From contig NZ_CP022367.1 in the NCBI RefSeq assembly GCF_003119115.1, positions 1 through 64,000 of the forward strand: a stretch of DNA of 64,000 nt. The letters run 5' to 3'. The notes under the pieces were generated by a model. That model did no database searches. It saw only the letters and a program-made list of their open reading frames with translations, and was not told where the DNA came from. Shown here piece after piece: positions 18,736 through 27,140 of the stretch. Position 1 is the stretch's first letter; each line of letters begins with the position of its first letter. A program made the position numbers and the translations under genes. Source of the DNA: Azospirillum sp. TSH58 (lineage in GTDB: Bacteria > Pseudomonadota > Alphaproteobacteria > Azospirillales > Azospirillaceae).

Positions 18736-19545
18736 ATGGCCCGCAACATCGACCGCCTGATCGACGTCATGGCCCGCCTGCGCGACCCCAACGGTGGATG
18801 CCCGTGGGATCTGGAGCAGACCTACGCCACCATCGCGCCGCACACGATCGAGGAAGCCTACGAGGTGGCCGACGCCATCGAGAAAGGCGACATGCCGGCG
18901 CTGCGCGAGGAACTGGGCGACCTGCTCTTCCAGGTGGTCTATTACAGCCAGATGGCCCGCGAGGAGAATCTGTTCGACTTCGACGAGGTCGCGGGCGTCA
19001 TCGCCGACAAGATGATCCGCCGCCATCCCCACGTCTTCGGTGCCGAAGAGGTGAAGGGCGCCGACATGCAGACCTCGCGCTGGGAGGACCACAAGGCCGC
19101 CGAGCGCGCCGCGAAGGCCGCCGAGGAAGGCCGTGCCCCGTCCGCCCTGGAGGGTGTGATCGCCGGCCTGCCCGCCCTCACCCGCGCCCTGAAGCTGCAG
19201 AACCGCGCCGCCCGCGTCGGCTTCGACTGGACCGACGCGCGGGACATCCTCGACAAGATCGAGGAGGAAGTCCGCGAACTCCGCCATGAGATGGACAGCG
19301 GCTCCGCCCCGGAGCGGGTGGCCGACGAACTGGGCGATCTTCTCTTCGCGCTGGTCAACCTCGCCCGCCGCCTGAAGGTCGAGCCGGAATCGGCGCTGCG
19401 CGGCACCAACGCCAAATTCGAACGCCGCTTCCATCGCATCGAGGCCCTGCTGTCCGAACAGGGCCGCACGCCCAAGGAGGCGACGCTGGACGAGATGGAG
19501 GCCTTCTGGCAGCAGGCCAAGCGCGAGGAACGCGGCGAGTCCTGA
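18736..19545 (+). CDS. mazG: Nucleoside triphosphate pyrophosphohydrolase MazG
   Basis: This is a 269-residue all-alpha NTP pyrophosphohydrolase that removes abnormal or excess NTPs. Two MazG domains are visible. In the first, residues CPWDLEQTYATIAPHTIEEA and EELGDLLFQVVYYS hold the ExxE12-28ExxD metal-binding set. In the second, ERVADELGDLLFALVNLARR is the equivalent, and VGFDW precedes it. Both halves look intact, as in the E. coli enzyme. It converges with the hyf-like operon, with only 7 nt between the stops. Confidence 0.96.
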   Translation: MARNIDRLIDVMARLRDPNGGCPWDLEQTYATIAPHTIEEAYEVADAIEKGDMPALREELGDLLFQVVYYSQMAREENLFDFDEVAGVIADKMIRRHPHVFGAEEVKGADMQTSRWEDHKAAERAAKAAEEGRAPSALEGVIAGLPALTRALKLQNRAARVGFDWTDARDILDKIEEEVRELRHEMDSGSAPERVADELGDLLFALVNLARRLKVEPESALRGTNAKFERRFHRIEALLSEQGRTPKEATLDEMEAFWQQAKREERGES

Positions 19546-19552
19546 GCCGTCG

Positions 19553-20074
19553 TCATTTCGCGGCGCTGGTCTCCAGCAGGGCCAGCAGACCGGCCAGCAG
19601 ATCGGTCGGCCGCGGCGGGCAGCCGGGGATGCGCAGGTCCACCGGAAGCACCTCCTCCACCGGACCGACGCAGGCGTAGCCGCCGGCGAACAGCCCGCCG
19701 CTGACCGCGCAGTCGCCGCAGGCCACCAGCCATTTCGGGCCGGGTGTGGCGTCCCAGGTGCGGACCAGCGCCTCGCGCATGTTGCGGGCGACCGGCCCGG
19801 TGACCAGCAGGACGTCGGCGTGGCGCGGCGAGGCGACGAAGCGGATGCCGAAGCGCTCCAGATCGTAGATCGGGTTGTTCAGCGCGTGGATTTCCAGCTC
19901 GCAGCCGTTGCAGGACCCGGCATCGACCTCGCGGATCGACAGGCTGCGGCCCAGCCGCGCCTTGGCGGCCTTGTCCAGCTTTCCGGCCAGTTCCGCCAAA
20001 GCCGGATCGGCGGGGGCCGGGGCGGCTTCGGTGACCGGGCCGCCGGTCAGGGAGGTCAGGATATGCTTCAGCAT
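19553..20074 (-). CDS. hyfI: NuoB/HyfI-like [4Fe-4S] small subunit
   Basis: This is a 173-residue subunit like complex I NuoB or the small subunit of group 4 hydrogenases. The proximal 4Fe-4S cluster ligands are all there: CNGC (Cys55, Cys58) in DAGSCNGCELEIHALNNPIY, Cys in ACGDCAVSGG, and Cys in IPGCPPRP. It would take electrons from an unknown donor to the large subunit. It is last in the operon, 11 nt after hyfG. A roughly 40-residue Ala/Pro-rich N-terminal extension precedes the conserved fold. No ferredoxin-like NuoI/HyfH gene is present beside it. Confidence 0.9.
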   Translation of the reverse strand: MLKHILTSLTGGPVTEAAPAPADPALAELAGKLDKAAKARLGRSLSIREVDAGSCNGCELEIHALNNPIYDLERFGIRFVASPRHADVLLVTGPVARNMREALVRTWDATPGPKWLVACGDCAVSGGLFAGGYACVGPVEEVLPVDLRIPGCPPRPTDLLAGLLALLETSAAK

Positions 20075-20085
20075 CGGCGGCCTCC

Positions 20086-21627
20086 TTACAGGTCGTGTCC
20101 CGCGTAGGAACAGTTGAACGACTTGTTGCACAGGGGGAAGTCGGCAACGATGTTGCCGCCGATGGCCGCCTCCAGCAGCGGCCACTGGAACCAGGACGGG
20201 TCGCGGGGGTGGCAGCGGGTGACGACGCCCTCCCCGTCCAGCCGCACCCAGGTCATGATCTCGCCGCGGAAGGACTCCACCAGGGCCATGCCCTCCCCGC
20301 CCCGGCCGGCCTCCAGCGGAACCGATGGATGGTCGAGACCCCGCGAGATCGCCGGCAGGCGGGCCACGATCTGCTCGATCAGGGTCAGGGACTGCTCCAC
20401 CTCGCGGATGCGCACCCAGACGCGGGCGTTCACGTCGCCCTCGGTCAGCACCGGCACCTCGAAACGCAGCTCGTCGTAGGGGGCGTAGCCGGGGCTGCGG
20501 CGGGCGTCCTGGTCGCGGCCGGAGGCGCGCCCGACATGGCCGCCGGCGCCGAAGCGGGTCACCAGATCGGCGGACACGAATCCTGTCGTAACCGTGCGGT
20601 CCTGCAAGGACGCCTTGCCGTCGTAGATGGCGACCAGCGGCGGAAAGCGCTTGCGCAACTCCGCCACCAGCTCCAGCAGCAGCCCTGCGCCGCGTTCCGG
20701 CAGGTCGGAGGCGACCCCGCCGGGGATCACCCGGTCCATCATCAGCCGATGCCCGAAGCAGGCGTCCGCCGTGCGCAGCACGCGCTCGCGCAGCTGGCTG
20801 GTCTGGGCCAGCATGAAGGCGAAGGCGGCGTCGTTGCAGATGGCCCCGATGTCGCCCAGATGGTTGGCGATCCGCTCCAGCTCGGCCATCAGGGCGCGCA
20901 GCCAGACCGCCCGCGCCGGCACCTCGACGCCGAGCGCCGCCTCCACCGCGCGGGCGAAGGCGAGGCTGTGCGCCACCGTGGCGTCGCCCGAGATGCGGGC
21001 GGCCAACCTCGCCGCCTCCGCCACCGGCCTGCCCTGCATCAGCCCCTCCACCCCGCGGTGGACGTAACCGAGCCGCTCCTCCAGCCGCACCACGGTCTCG
21101 CCGTTGGCGGTGAAGCGGAAATGGCCGGGCTCGATGATGCCGGCATGGACGGGGCCGACCGGAATCTGGTGCAGCCCCTCCCCCTCCACCGGCAGGAAGG
21201 TGTAGGGGCCGGGGCTGGGCACCGGGGCCGCCGGCTGTTCCGACAGGGGCCGGCGCACGCCCCAGGCGTCGTGGTCCAGCCAGGGGCGCGGGTCGGTCGT
21301 GCGCTCCGCCGTCAGCCCGTAGAGGTCGTGGGCGGCGCGCTCCAACCGGTTGGCGGCGGGACGCACGGCGCTCAGGCTGGGGAACCGGCCTTGCGGGCAG
21401 TCGAGGCTGACCACCGCGACGTCGCCGGAGAAATCCTCGCGGAAGGCGGCGTTGACCGCCTTCGGCTCGCCCCACAGGCCGAGCAGGCTCCAGGCGTTGC
21501 CCGCCAGCCCCTCGATCAGGCGCAGCCAGCCGTCGCGGCCCAGCCGGTAGCGCGGCCAGGGCCGGTGCCCCTCGACCGGCGTGCCGATGCGGTTCAACAG
21601 GCCGAACAGCGGTTCTTCCCCGTACAT
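20086..21627 (-). CDS. hyfG: NuoC-NuoD/HyfG-like large subunit lacking Ni-Fe cysteines
   Basis: This is a 513-residue fusion of a NuoC-like N-terminal part (about 1-130) and a NuoD/hydrogenase-large-subunit part. GPVHAGIIEPGHFRF, RLGYVHRGVEGLM and RALMAELERIANHLGDIG place it in that family. The first Ni-Fe motif, normally RxCGxC, reads RISGDA here (211-216), with both cysteines gone. The C-terminal DPCxxC motif is replaced by FPLCNKSFNCSYAGHDL (497-513), with Cys500 and Cys506 spaced differently, and no protease-cleaved tail follows. A standard Ni-Fe site cannot form. This fits the energy-converting hydrogenase-related (Ehr) group rather than a true hydrogenase. Confidence 0.9.
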   Translation of the reverse strand: MYGEEPLFGLLNRIGTPVEGHRPWPRYRLGRDGWLRLIEGLAGNAWSLLGLWGEPKAVNAAFREDFSGDVAVVSLDCPQGRFPSLSAVRPAANRLERAAHDLYGLTAERTTDPRPWLDHDAWGVRRPLSEQPAAPVPSPGPYTFLPVEGEGLHQIPVGPVHAGIIEPGHFRFTANGETVVRLEERLGYVHRGVEGLMQGRPVAEAARLAARISGDATVAHSLAFARAVEAALGVEVPARAVWLRALMAELERIANHLGDIGAICNDAAFAFMLAQTSQLRERVLRTADACFGHRLMMDRVIPGGVASDLPERGAGLLLELVAELRKRFPPLVAIYDGKASLQDRTVTTGFVSADLVTRFGAGGHVGRASGRDQDARRSPGYAPYDELRFEVPVLTEGDVNARVWVRIREVEQSLTLIEQIVARLPAISRGLDHPSVPLEAGRGGEGMALVESFRGEIMTWVRLDGEGVVTRCHPRDPSWFQWPLLEAAIGGNIVADFPLCNKSFNCSYAGHDL

Positions 21628-21639
21628 GCCGCCTCCCCC

Positions 21640-23097
21640 CTACCCGAGCAGCGCCGCGACGGTCTGGAACCACGCGACCAGCGGCCCCGGCAGCCAGACC
21701 CCCGCCACCAGAACCAGCACCAGATGCGCGTAGAGCGGAACCAGCGTTCCCTGCAGCGGCACCGACGCCACCGGGACGCCGCTGCCCTCCACCGTGCCGG
21801 GCGCGCCGAAGCACAGCTGCTGGACCCGCAGCACCAGCGCCCCGAAGGCGACCAGGATGCCGACCACCAGCGGCAGGGCGAGCAGCGGCTGCCGCGCGAA
21901 GGTGCTGGTGACCAGCAGGAACTCGCTCATGAAGACGCCGAAGGGCGGCAGCCCGGCGATGGCCACCACCCCGGCCAGCAGGCCCCAGCCCAGCGCCGGA
22001 TGGCTGACCGTCAGGCCGGAAATCCGGTCGATCCGCTGCGAGCCCGTCACCTGAACGGCGTGGCCGACGGCGTAGAAGATCGCCGACTTGGTCAGGCTGT
22101 GCATCGCCATGTGCAGCAGCCCGGCGAAGTTGGCGAGCGGCCCGCCCATGCCGAAGGCGAAGGTGATGATGCCCATATGCTCGATGGAGCTGTAGGCGAA
22201 GAAGCGCTTCACGTCGCGCCGCCGGTAGAGCATCAGCCCGGCCAGCAGCAGCGAGGCCAGCCCCATGGCGATCATCAGCGGCCCCGGCGCGATGGCCTGC
22301 CCGTTCGCCGCCAGCAGCATCTTGAAGCGCAGCACGGCGTAGAGCGCCACGTTCAGCAGCAGGCCCGACAGCACGGCGGAGATCGGCGTCGGCCCCTCCG
22401 CATGGGCGTCCGGCAGCCAGGCGTGCAGCGGCGCCAGCCCGACCTTGGTGCCGTAGCCGATCAGCAGGAAGACGAAGGCGAGGTTGAGGATCGCCGGGCT
22501 GATCTTGGCGACATGGCCCATCAGCTCCGTCCAGGTCATCGCCGCCATGCCCGGCCCCATCACCGGCTGGGCGGCCATGTACATCAGGATGGTGCCGAAC
22601 AGGGCTAGCGCGATGCCGACCCCGCACAGGATGAAGTATTTCCACGCCGCCTCGATGCTGGCCGCGGTGCGGTACAGGCTGACCATCAGGACGGTGGTCA
22701 GCGTCGCCCCCTCCACCGCCACCCACATCACGCCCAGATTGTTGGCCGACAGGGCCAGCAGCATGGTGAACATGAAGGCCTGGTACATGGCGTGGTAGAA
22801 GCGCAGCTTGCGCTCGTCCAGCTTGCGCGCCGCGATCTCGTGGGCGATGTAGCCGGCGGAGAAGACGCTGGTGGTCAGCCCGACGAAGGCGGTGAGCGCG
22901 ATCAGGTAGATGTTGAAGGCGTCCACCACGAACAGCGCGCCGCTCGACGGCTCCATCCCGAACAGGACCAGCGATGCCAGCAGCGTGACGGCGGAAAAGC
23001 CGATGTTCAGCCGCGCGCCCAGCCGGTGGCCGGGGATCAAGGCGAGGACGGCGGCGCCGATCAGCGGGGTGGCGACGATGACGGCGACGGCGCTCAA
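21640..23097 (-). CDS. hyfF: NuoM/HyfF-like proton-translocating membrane subunit
   Basis: This is a 485-residue antiporter-type membrane subunit with about 14 predicted helices. The Mrp/complex-I core reads LAPLHAWLPDAHAEGPTPIS (key Lys and His), and MWVAVEGATL carries the conserved helix-5 Glu. RRRDVKRFFAYSSIEHMGI and HSLTKSAIFYAVGH (Lys) are further family motifs. It would conduct ions across the inner membrane. The start is taken as the TTG at 23097 overlapping the hyfE stop (TTGA). A longer reading frame continues upstream through hyfE but is not needed. Confidence 0.9.
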   Translation of the reverse strand: MSAVAVIVATPLIGAAVLALIPGHRLGARLNIGFSAVTLLASLVLFGMEPSSGALFVVDAFNIYLIALTAFVGLTTSVFSAGYIAHEIAARKLDERKLRFYHAMYQAFMFTMLLALSANNLGVMWVAVEGATLTTVLMVSLYRTAASIEAAWKYFILCGVGIALALFGTILMYMAAQPVMGPGMAAMTWTELMGHVAKISPAILNLAFVFLLIGYGTKVGLAPLHAWLPDAHAEGPTPISAVLSGLLLNVALYAVLRFKMLLAANGQAIAPGPLMIAMGLASLLLAGLMLYRRRDVKRFFAYSSIEHMGIITFAFGMGGPLANFAGLLHMAMHSLTKSAIFYAVGHAVQVTGSQRIDRISGLTVSHPALGWGLLAGVVAIAGLPPFGVFMSEFLLVTSTFARQPLLALPLVVGILVAFGALVLRVQQLCFGAPGTVEGSGVPVASVPLQGTLVPLYAHLVLVLVAGVWLPGPLVAWFQTVAALLG

Positions 23098-23756
23098 TCG
23101 CTTTCCCCCCGGAAGCTCTCGATCTTCTGCATGTCGAGCGTGTCGAACCGCTCGCGGATGTGGAACAGGAAGATGCCGAAGATGATGAAGGCCACCATGA
23201 CGGAGAAGGCCACCGACATCTCGACCACCAGCGGCATGCCGGCGACCCCGACCGCCGCCAGGATCAGCCCGTTCTCGATGGACATGAAGCCGACGACCTG
23301 GCTGACCGCGTTGCGCCGGGAGATCATCATCAGCAGGCCGAGCAGGACGACCGACAGCGACAGCGCCAGATTCTCGCGGGTCAGGGCGGTCGCGTCCGCC
23401 GTCACCGGCAGCACCAGCAGGATCGACAGGGTGACCAGCGACACGCCGGCGACCATGGTCAGCCCGATGCCCAGCGCCGGCTCGATGGTGCGGTGGATCT
23501 TCATCTTGACGACGATGCGGTGCAGCGCCACCGGGATCAGGATGGCCTTGAGGACCAGCGTCAGCAAAGCGGTGATGTAGAGGTGCGGCTCCCCGTGGGA
23601 GTAGGCCTGCCACGCCGCCGTCGCGGTCAGCGCCAGGGCCTGCATCGTGAAGACGTTCAGCAGGGAGAACAGCCGCCGCTGGTAGAGCAGAGCGAAGCTC
23701 ATCAGCAGGACGACGGCCCCCAGCATGTGCGCGGCGTCATAGCCCAGGTCGCTCAC
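23094..23756 (-). CDS. hyfE: HyfE-like membrane subunit
   Basis: This is a 220-residue membrane protein with about six helices, similar in length and layout to hydrogenase-4 component E, whose C-terminal part is NuoK-like. SQVVGFMSIENGLILAAVG contains the buried Glu typical of NuoK-type helices, and TVVLKAILIP-type residues (LTLVLKAILIPVALH) lie earlier. It starts at a GTG, one nucleotide after the hyfC stop. It probably anchors or links the antiporter subunits. Confidence 0.9.
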   Translation of the reverse strand: MSDLGYDAAHMLGAVVLLMSFALLYQRRLFSLLNVFTMQALALTATAAWQAYSHGEPHLYITALLTLVLKAILIPVALHRIVVKMKIHRTIEPALGIGLTMVAGVSLVTLSILLVLPVTADATALTRENLALSLSVVLLGLLMMISRRNAVSQVVGFMSIENGLILAAVGVAGMPLVVEMSVAFSVMVAFIIFGIFLFHIRERFDTLDMQKIESFRGESD

Positions 23757-23757
23757 C

Positions 23758-24714
23758 TCACACCCCCCGCGACACGTAGAGGAAGATCGCGCCCAGCAGG
23801 CTCAGCAGCAGGGCGCCGCCCAGGAACTCGCCGACGCGGAAGACGCGCATCTTGGCGATGGAGGTCTCGAACAGCGCCAGCAGAATGCCGCCGAAGGCGA
23901 GCTTCGCCACGAAGACCAGCATCCCCCCCAGCGCCGCCGCCACACCGGACCCGGCGGTCGCCATGCCCCAGGGCGCGAAGACGCAGGCGATCAGCGCCAT
24001 GTAGAGCAGCAGCTTGAGCATGCTCGCCGCCTCGACCAGGGCGAGGTGGCGGCCGGAATATTCCAGCACCATCGCCTCGTGCACCATGGTCAGCTCCAGA
24101 TGCGTGGCCGGGTTGTCGATGGGGATGCGGGCGTTCTCGGCGATCGCCACCATGACCAGCGCGATCAGCGCCAACGCCAGGGAGATGCGCAGCCCGACCG
24201 CGCCGGCCATCATGAAGTCGGCGATCTCGGCCAGCGAGGTGCTGCGGACCAGGATCGCCACCGAGAAGACGATCATCAGCATCGCCGGCTCGGCGAGCGC
24301 CGCGATCATCATCTCGCGCGACGAGCCGATGCCACCGAAGCTCGTCCCCGTGTCCATCCCGGCGAGCGCCAGGAAGAAGCGCGCCGAGCCGAGCAGCGCG
24401 ATCAGCGCGATCAGGTCCGCGGTGGGGGCGAGCGCCAGTTGCGTGGTGAAGACCGGGACCAGCCCGGCCGCCAGCCAGATCGCCGTGAACATCATGTAGG
24501 GCACGGAGCGGAACAGCCAGGAGGCGTTGCGGGCCAGCACCACCTCCTTGCGCAGAAGCCGCAGCAGGTCGCGGTAGGGCTGGAGGAGAGACGGCCCCCG
24601 CCGCCCGACCAGCCGCGCCTTCACCAGCCGCACCCAGCCGGTCAGCAGCGGCGCCAGGGCCAGCACCAGCAGCATTTGCAGAATCTGATAGAGGGTGGCC
24701 AGCAGCAGCGTCAT
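23758..24714 (-). CDS. hyfC: NuoH/HyfC-like membrane subunit
   Basis: This is a 318-residue membrane subunit of the NuoH/HycD/HyfC family, with about eight helices, that links the peripheral arm to the membrane arm. Conserved parts are GRRGPSLLQPYRDLLRLLRKE, AENARIPIDNPATHLELTMVHEAM and VFRVGEFLGGALLL. The acidic residues of the quinone-chamber or E-channel region (ENARIPID, HLELT, HEAM) are all kept. It overlaps the hyfB stop by 4 nt (ATGA). Confidence 0.93.
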   Translation of the reverse strand: MTLLLATLYQILQMLLVLALAPLLTGWVRLVKARLVGRRGPSLLQPYRDLLRLLRKEVVLARNASWLFRSVPYMMFTAIWLAAGLVPVFTTQLALAPTADLIALIALLGSARFFLALAGMDTGTSFGGIGSSREMMIAALAEPAMLMIVFSVAILVRSTSLAEIADFMMAGAVGLRISLALALIALVMVAIAENARIPIDNPATHLELTMVHEAMVLEYSGRHLALVEAASMLKLLLYMALIACVFAPWGMATAGSGVAAALGGMLVFVAKLAFGGILLALFETSIAKMRVFRVGEFLGGALLLSLLGAIFLYVSRGV

Positions 24715-26744
24715 CGTTGCGTCACCGCCACCATCACCAGCAGCACGACCAGCGCCAGGAACATCAGGGTCAGGTAGCGGCGGATGGTCATGAACTGCAA
24801 CCGGTTGGCCTTCTCGGCCAGCCAGCCCACCGCGCGGGACAGCGGCTCCACCACCACGACCCAGGCCGGGTCGGTCCAGGTCACCGACAGGCGGGCGGGG
24901 CGCGTGTCGCCCGGCACCGGCATGTCCACATGGTCGCGGGCGCGGAACACCGTGCTGCCGAAGGCCCGCCGGATCGGCTGGCCGAAGCTGGAGGCCGTGT
25001 ACTGCGTGACCGCCGCCGGGTCCGGCCCGTCGAAGCCGCAGCCCCAGGGGATCGACCAGCGCACCCGGTCGCTCGCCTTGCGGTGGATGCCCATGACCAG
25101 CACGACGGAGAGCAGCGCGATCACCACCAGCATGATCAGGCCGTTGTAGGAGTTGCCGATGGCAGAGGTCGGGGCCAGCCAGAACCAGGGCTGGTAGGCG
25201 CGGCCGTCGAACGGCCCGGCCTCCACCAGCAGGCGCAGCGCCGGCTCGAACAGGCGGATCAGCGGGGTCGGCAGGACACCGAGAACGACGCAGAGCACCG
25301 CCGGAACCGCCATGCCGAGCCGCATCGCCCGCCCGACCTCCACCGCATCCGCGGCGGCGCGCGACCGTGGCCGCCCCAGGAAGGCGATGCCGTAGAGCCG
25401 GACGAAGCAGGCGGCGGCGAGCGCGGTGGCGAGCGCCAGGGCGGCGCCGACCACGGCGATCTCGATCTTCAGCGACCATTCCGACAGGGCCGGTGCGTTC
25501 AGGATGGCCTGGAACAGCAGCCACTCCCCGACGAAACCGTTCAGCGGCGGCAGCGCCGAAATCGCCGCGGCGCCGATCAGGGCGAGGACGGCGGTGGTCG
25601 GCATCCGGTGGATCAGCCCGCCCAGCCGGTTCAGGTCGCGCGACCCCGTGGCGGTCAGCATGGCGCCCGCCGCGAAGAACAGCAGGCTCTTGAACAGGGA
25701 ATGGTTGACCACGTGCAGCAGCGCCGCCGCCAGGGCAAGCGCGGCGATCACCGGCGTGTGGGCGGCCTTGAAGACCAGAGCCAGCCCCAACGCGATGACG
25801 ATGGCCCCGATGTTCTCCACCGTCGAATAGGCGAGCAGCCGCTTCACGTCGTCCTGCATCAGCGCGTAGAGCACGCCCATCACGGCGGTCAGGGCGCCGA
25901 AGCCCATGGTCACCCCGCCCCACCACCATTCCGGCTCGCCCAGCAGGTCGAACAGCACGCGGATCATCGCGTAGACGGCGACCTTGGTCATCACCCCGGA
26001 CATCAGGGCGGAGACGTGGCTGGGGGCCGCCGGATGGGCCAGGGGCAGCCAGACATGCAGCGGCACCAGCCCGGCCTTCGACCCCGCCCCCAGCAGGATC
26101 AGCACGACGACCAGCGCCGCGCCCCCCGCCTCCGGCGCGTGGGCGCGGATGGCGGCGAAGCTGTAGTCGCCGTGCGCCGTCGCCAGCACCCCGAAGGCCA
26201 GCAGCAGGCAGGCCGTGCCGAAGCTCGCCATGATGATGTAGAGGCGCGCGGCCTTCGGCGTTTCCGGGTCCCGGTGCGTGGACAGCACGAGCAGCCAGGA
26301 AGCCAGCGACATGAACTCCCAGGACAGCAGGAAGGTGAAGGCGTCGGCGGCGATCAGCACCATGTTCATGCCCGCCAGGAACAGCGGGTAGAGCGGCAGG
26401 ACCGGACCATCCTGTGAACCGCCATGGTGGTCGTGGTGCGCCCGCTCGTATCCCCAGCCGAACAGGCTGGCGGTGATGCCGCCCAGATTGACGACGATCA
26501 GGAAAACGGCCGACAGCGCGTCGGCGCGCAGATGGGCCTGGATCCAGGGCAGCCCGACCGGCAGAACCAGCGCCGCGTCCGGCCCGCCCCCGGCCAGCCG
26601 GAGCGCCGCCCACAGGGCGATCAGCGCGCAGGCCGCCGCCGTTCCGCCATAGACGATCGTGGGCGCTTGCGACAGCCGCCTCGCCGCGGCGCCAGAGACG
26701 GCCACAGCGAACAGGAAGGCGATTGCCGAAACGACCAGTTCCAA
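24711..26744 (-). CDS. hyfB: NuoL/HyfB-like proton-translocating membrane subunit
   Basis: This is the first gene of the operon, 677 residues, an antiporter-type subunit with about 16 helices. Key motifs are LLSWEFMSLASWLLV (Glu), LVPLHVWLPLAHPAAPSHVS (Lys/His), QDDVKRLLAYSTVENIG and NHSLFKSLLFFAAGAM. The C-terminal part has an extra domain with SYNGLIMLVV and WGCGFDGPDP, as in HyfB/HycC proteins. The start MELVVSAIAFLFAVAVS directly opens a helix. The roughly 400-nt upstream gap contains a structured RNA and terminator. Confidence 0.93.
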   Translation of the reverse strand: MELVVSAIAFLFAVAVSGAAARRLSQAPTIVYGGTAAACALIALWAALRLAGGGPDAALVLPVGLPWIQAHLRADALSAVFLIVVNLGGITASLFGWGYERAHHDHHGGSQDGPVLPLYPLFLAGMNMVLIAADAFTFLLSWEFMSLASWLLVLSTHRDPETPKAARLYIIMASFGTACLLLAFGVLATAHGDYSFAAIRAHAPEAGGAALVVVLILLGAGSKAGLVPLHVWLPLAHPAAPSHVSALMSGVMTKVAVYAMIRVLFDLLGEPEWWWGGVTMGFGALTAVMGVLYALMQDDVKRLLAYSTVENIGAIVIALGLALVFKAAHTPVIAALALAAALLHVVNHSLFKSLLFFAAGAMLTATGSRDLNRLGGLIHRMPTTAVLALIGAAAISALPPLNGFVGEWLLFQAILNAPALSEWSLKIEIAVVGAALALATALAAACFVRLYGIAFLGRPRSRAAADAVEVGRAMRLGMAVPAVLCVVLGVLPTPLIRLFEPALRLLVEAGPFDGRAYQPWFWLAPTSAIGNSYNGLIMLVVIALLSVVLVMGIHRKASDRVRWSIPWGCGFDGPDPAAVTQYTASSFGQPIRRAFGSTVFRARDHVDMPVPGDTRPARLSVTWTDPAWVVVVEPLSRAVGWLAEKANRLQFMTIRRYLTLMFLALVVLLVMVAVTQR

Positions 26745-26867
26745 GGCAGCGAATCCGTTTGGATTAGACCCACAATCAGTAAGGATGTTTCTCCCAACGA
26801 ACGCAAGGGGAAAAACTCTGTCGCGTTCTTCTTGCGGGTGCGCGTGCTTTGGGCGCCACGCGCACAG

Positions 26868-26899
26868 AAAAAAGGCGGCTCACCAAATCGGGAGCCGCC
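26868..26899 (-). terminator. Strong minus-strand intrinsic terminator
   Basis: GGCGGCTC (26874-26881) and GAGCCGCC (26892-26899) form an 8-bp GC-rich stem with a 10-nt loop. On the minus strand it is followed directly by six T residues (A 26868-26873 on the plus strand). No minus-strand gene lies between it and tex, so it must end a short RNA or attenuate transcription into hyfB. Confidence 0.8.
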
Positions 26900-26996
26900 G
26901 GAGTCTGTTCGGGAGGAAACGCAACCAAGTTGCAGGGGAAGATATGCGCCCGTTAAGGTTAACGACACGTAAAGGGCGCTGGGTTTTTCTTTAACT
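26868..26996 (-). ncRNA. Candidate small RNA or attenuator leader upstream of hyfB
   Basis: Read 5' to 3' on the minus strand, the stretch shows a hairpin GCGCCC/GGGCGC (26974-26979 with 26946-26951) enclosing CGTTA/TAACG, and a second small hairpin GCAAC/GTTGC (26921-26933). A single-stranded pyrimidine tract containing TTTCCTCCCG comes next, then the intrinsic terminator. A CCTCC tract that can pair with ribosome-binding sites plus a terminator with a U tail is the usual layout of Hfq-bound small RNAs. The 5' end is a guess; the AT-rich stretch at 26980-27010 may be its promoter. The alternative is a hyfB leader with transcription attenuation, since hyfB starts 124 nt downstream of the terminator. 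Confidence 0.5.
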
Positions 26997-27140
26997 ATAC
27001 TTTTTTGCAAGGGCCCGGCCCGGGATTCGCGCGTCCACTCCGGACCGGTCTCCCCGCCCTCTCCCAGATCGGCACTGGCCGGGAAGGCCCGCTTCGCGCT
27101 ATAGGAGGCCCCCTTCCCTTTCACCAGTCACCGGTCCTCC

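Noticed and set aside
20086..21627. Annotation of the large subunit as an active Ni-Fe hydrogenase
   Set aside because: Both Ni-Fe cysteine motifs are missing and no maturation genes are nearby.
19553..22726. A single open frame joining hyfI to sequence opposite or within hyfG and hyfF
   Set aside because: Only the hyfI part has real protein features; the rest is low-complexity Arg/Gly/Ala sequence out of frame with hyfG and hyfF.
26840..26866. A possible sigma-54 promoter for hyfB (TGGCGCCCAAAGCA on the minus strand)
   Set aside because: Spacing between the GG and GC pairs is two nt too short.
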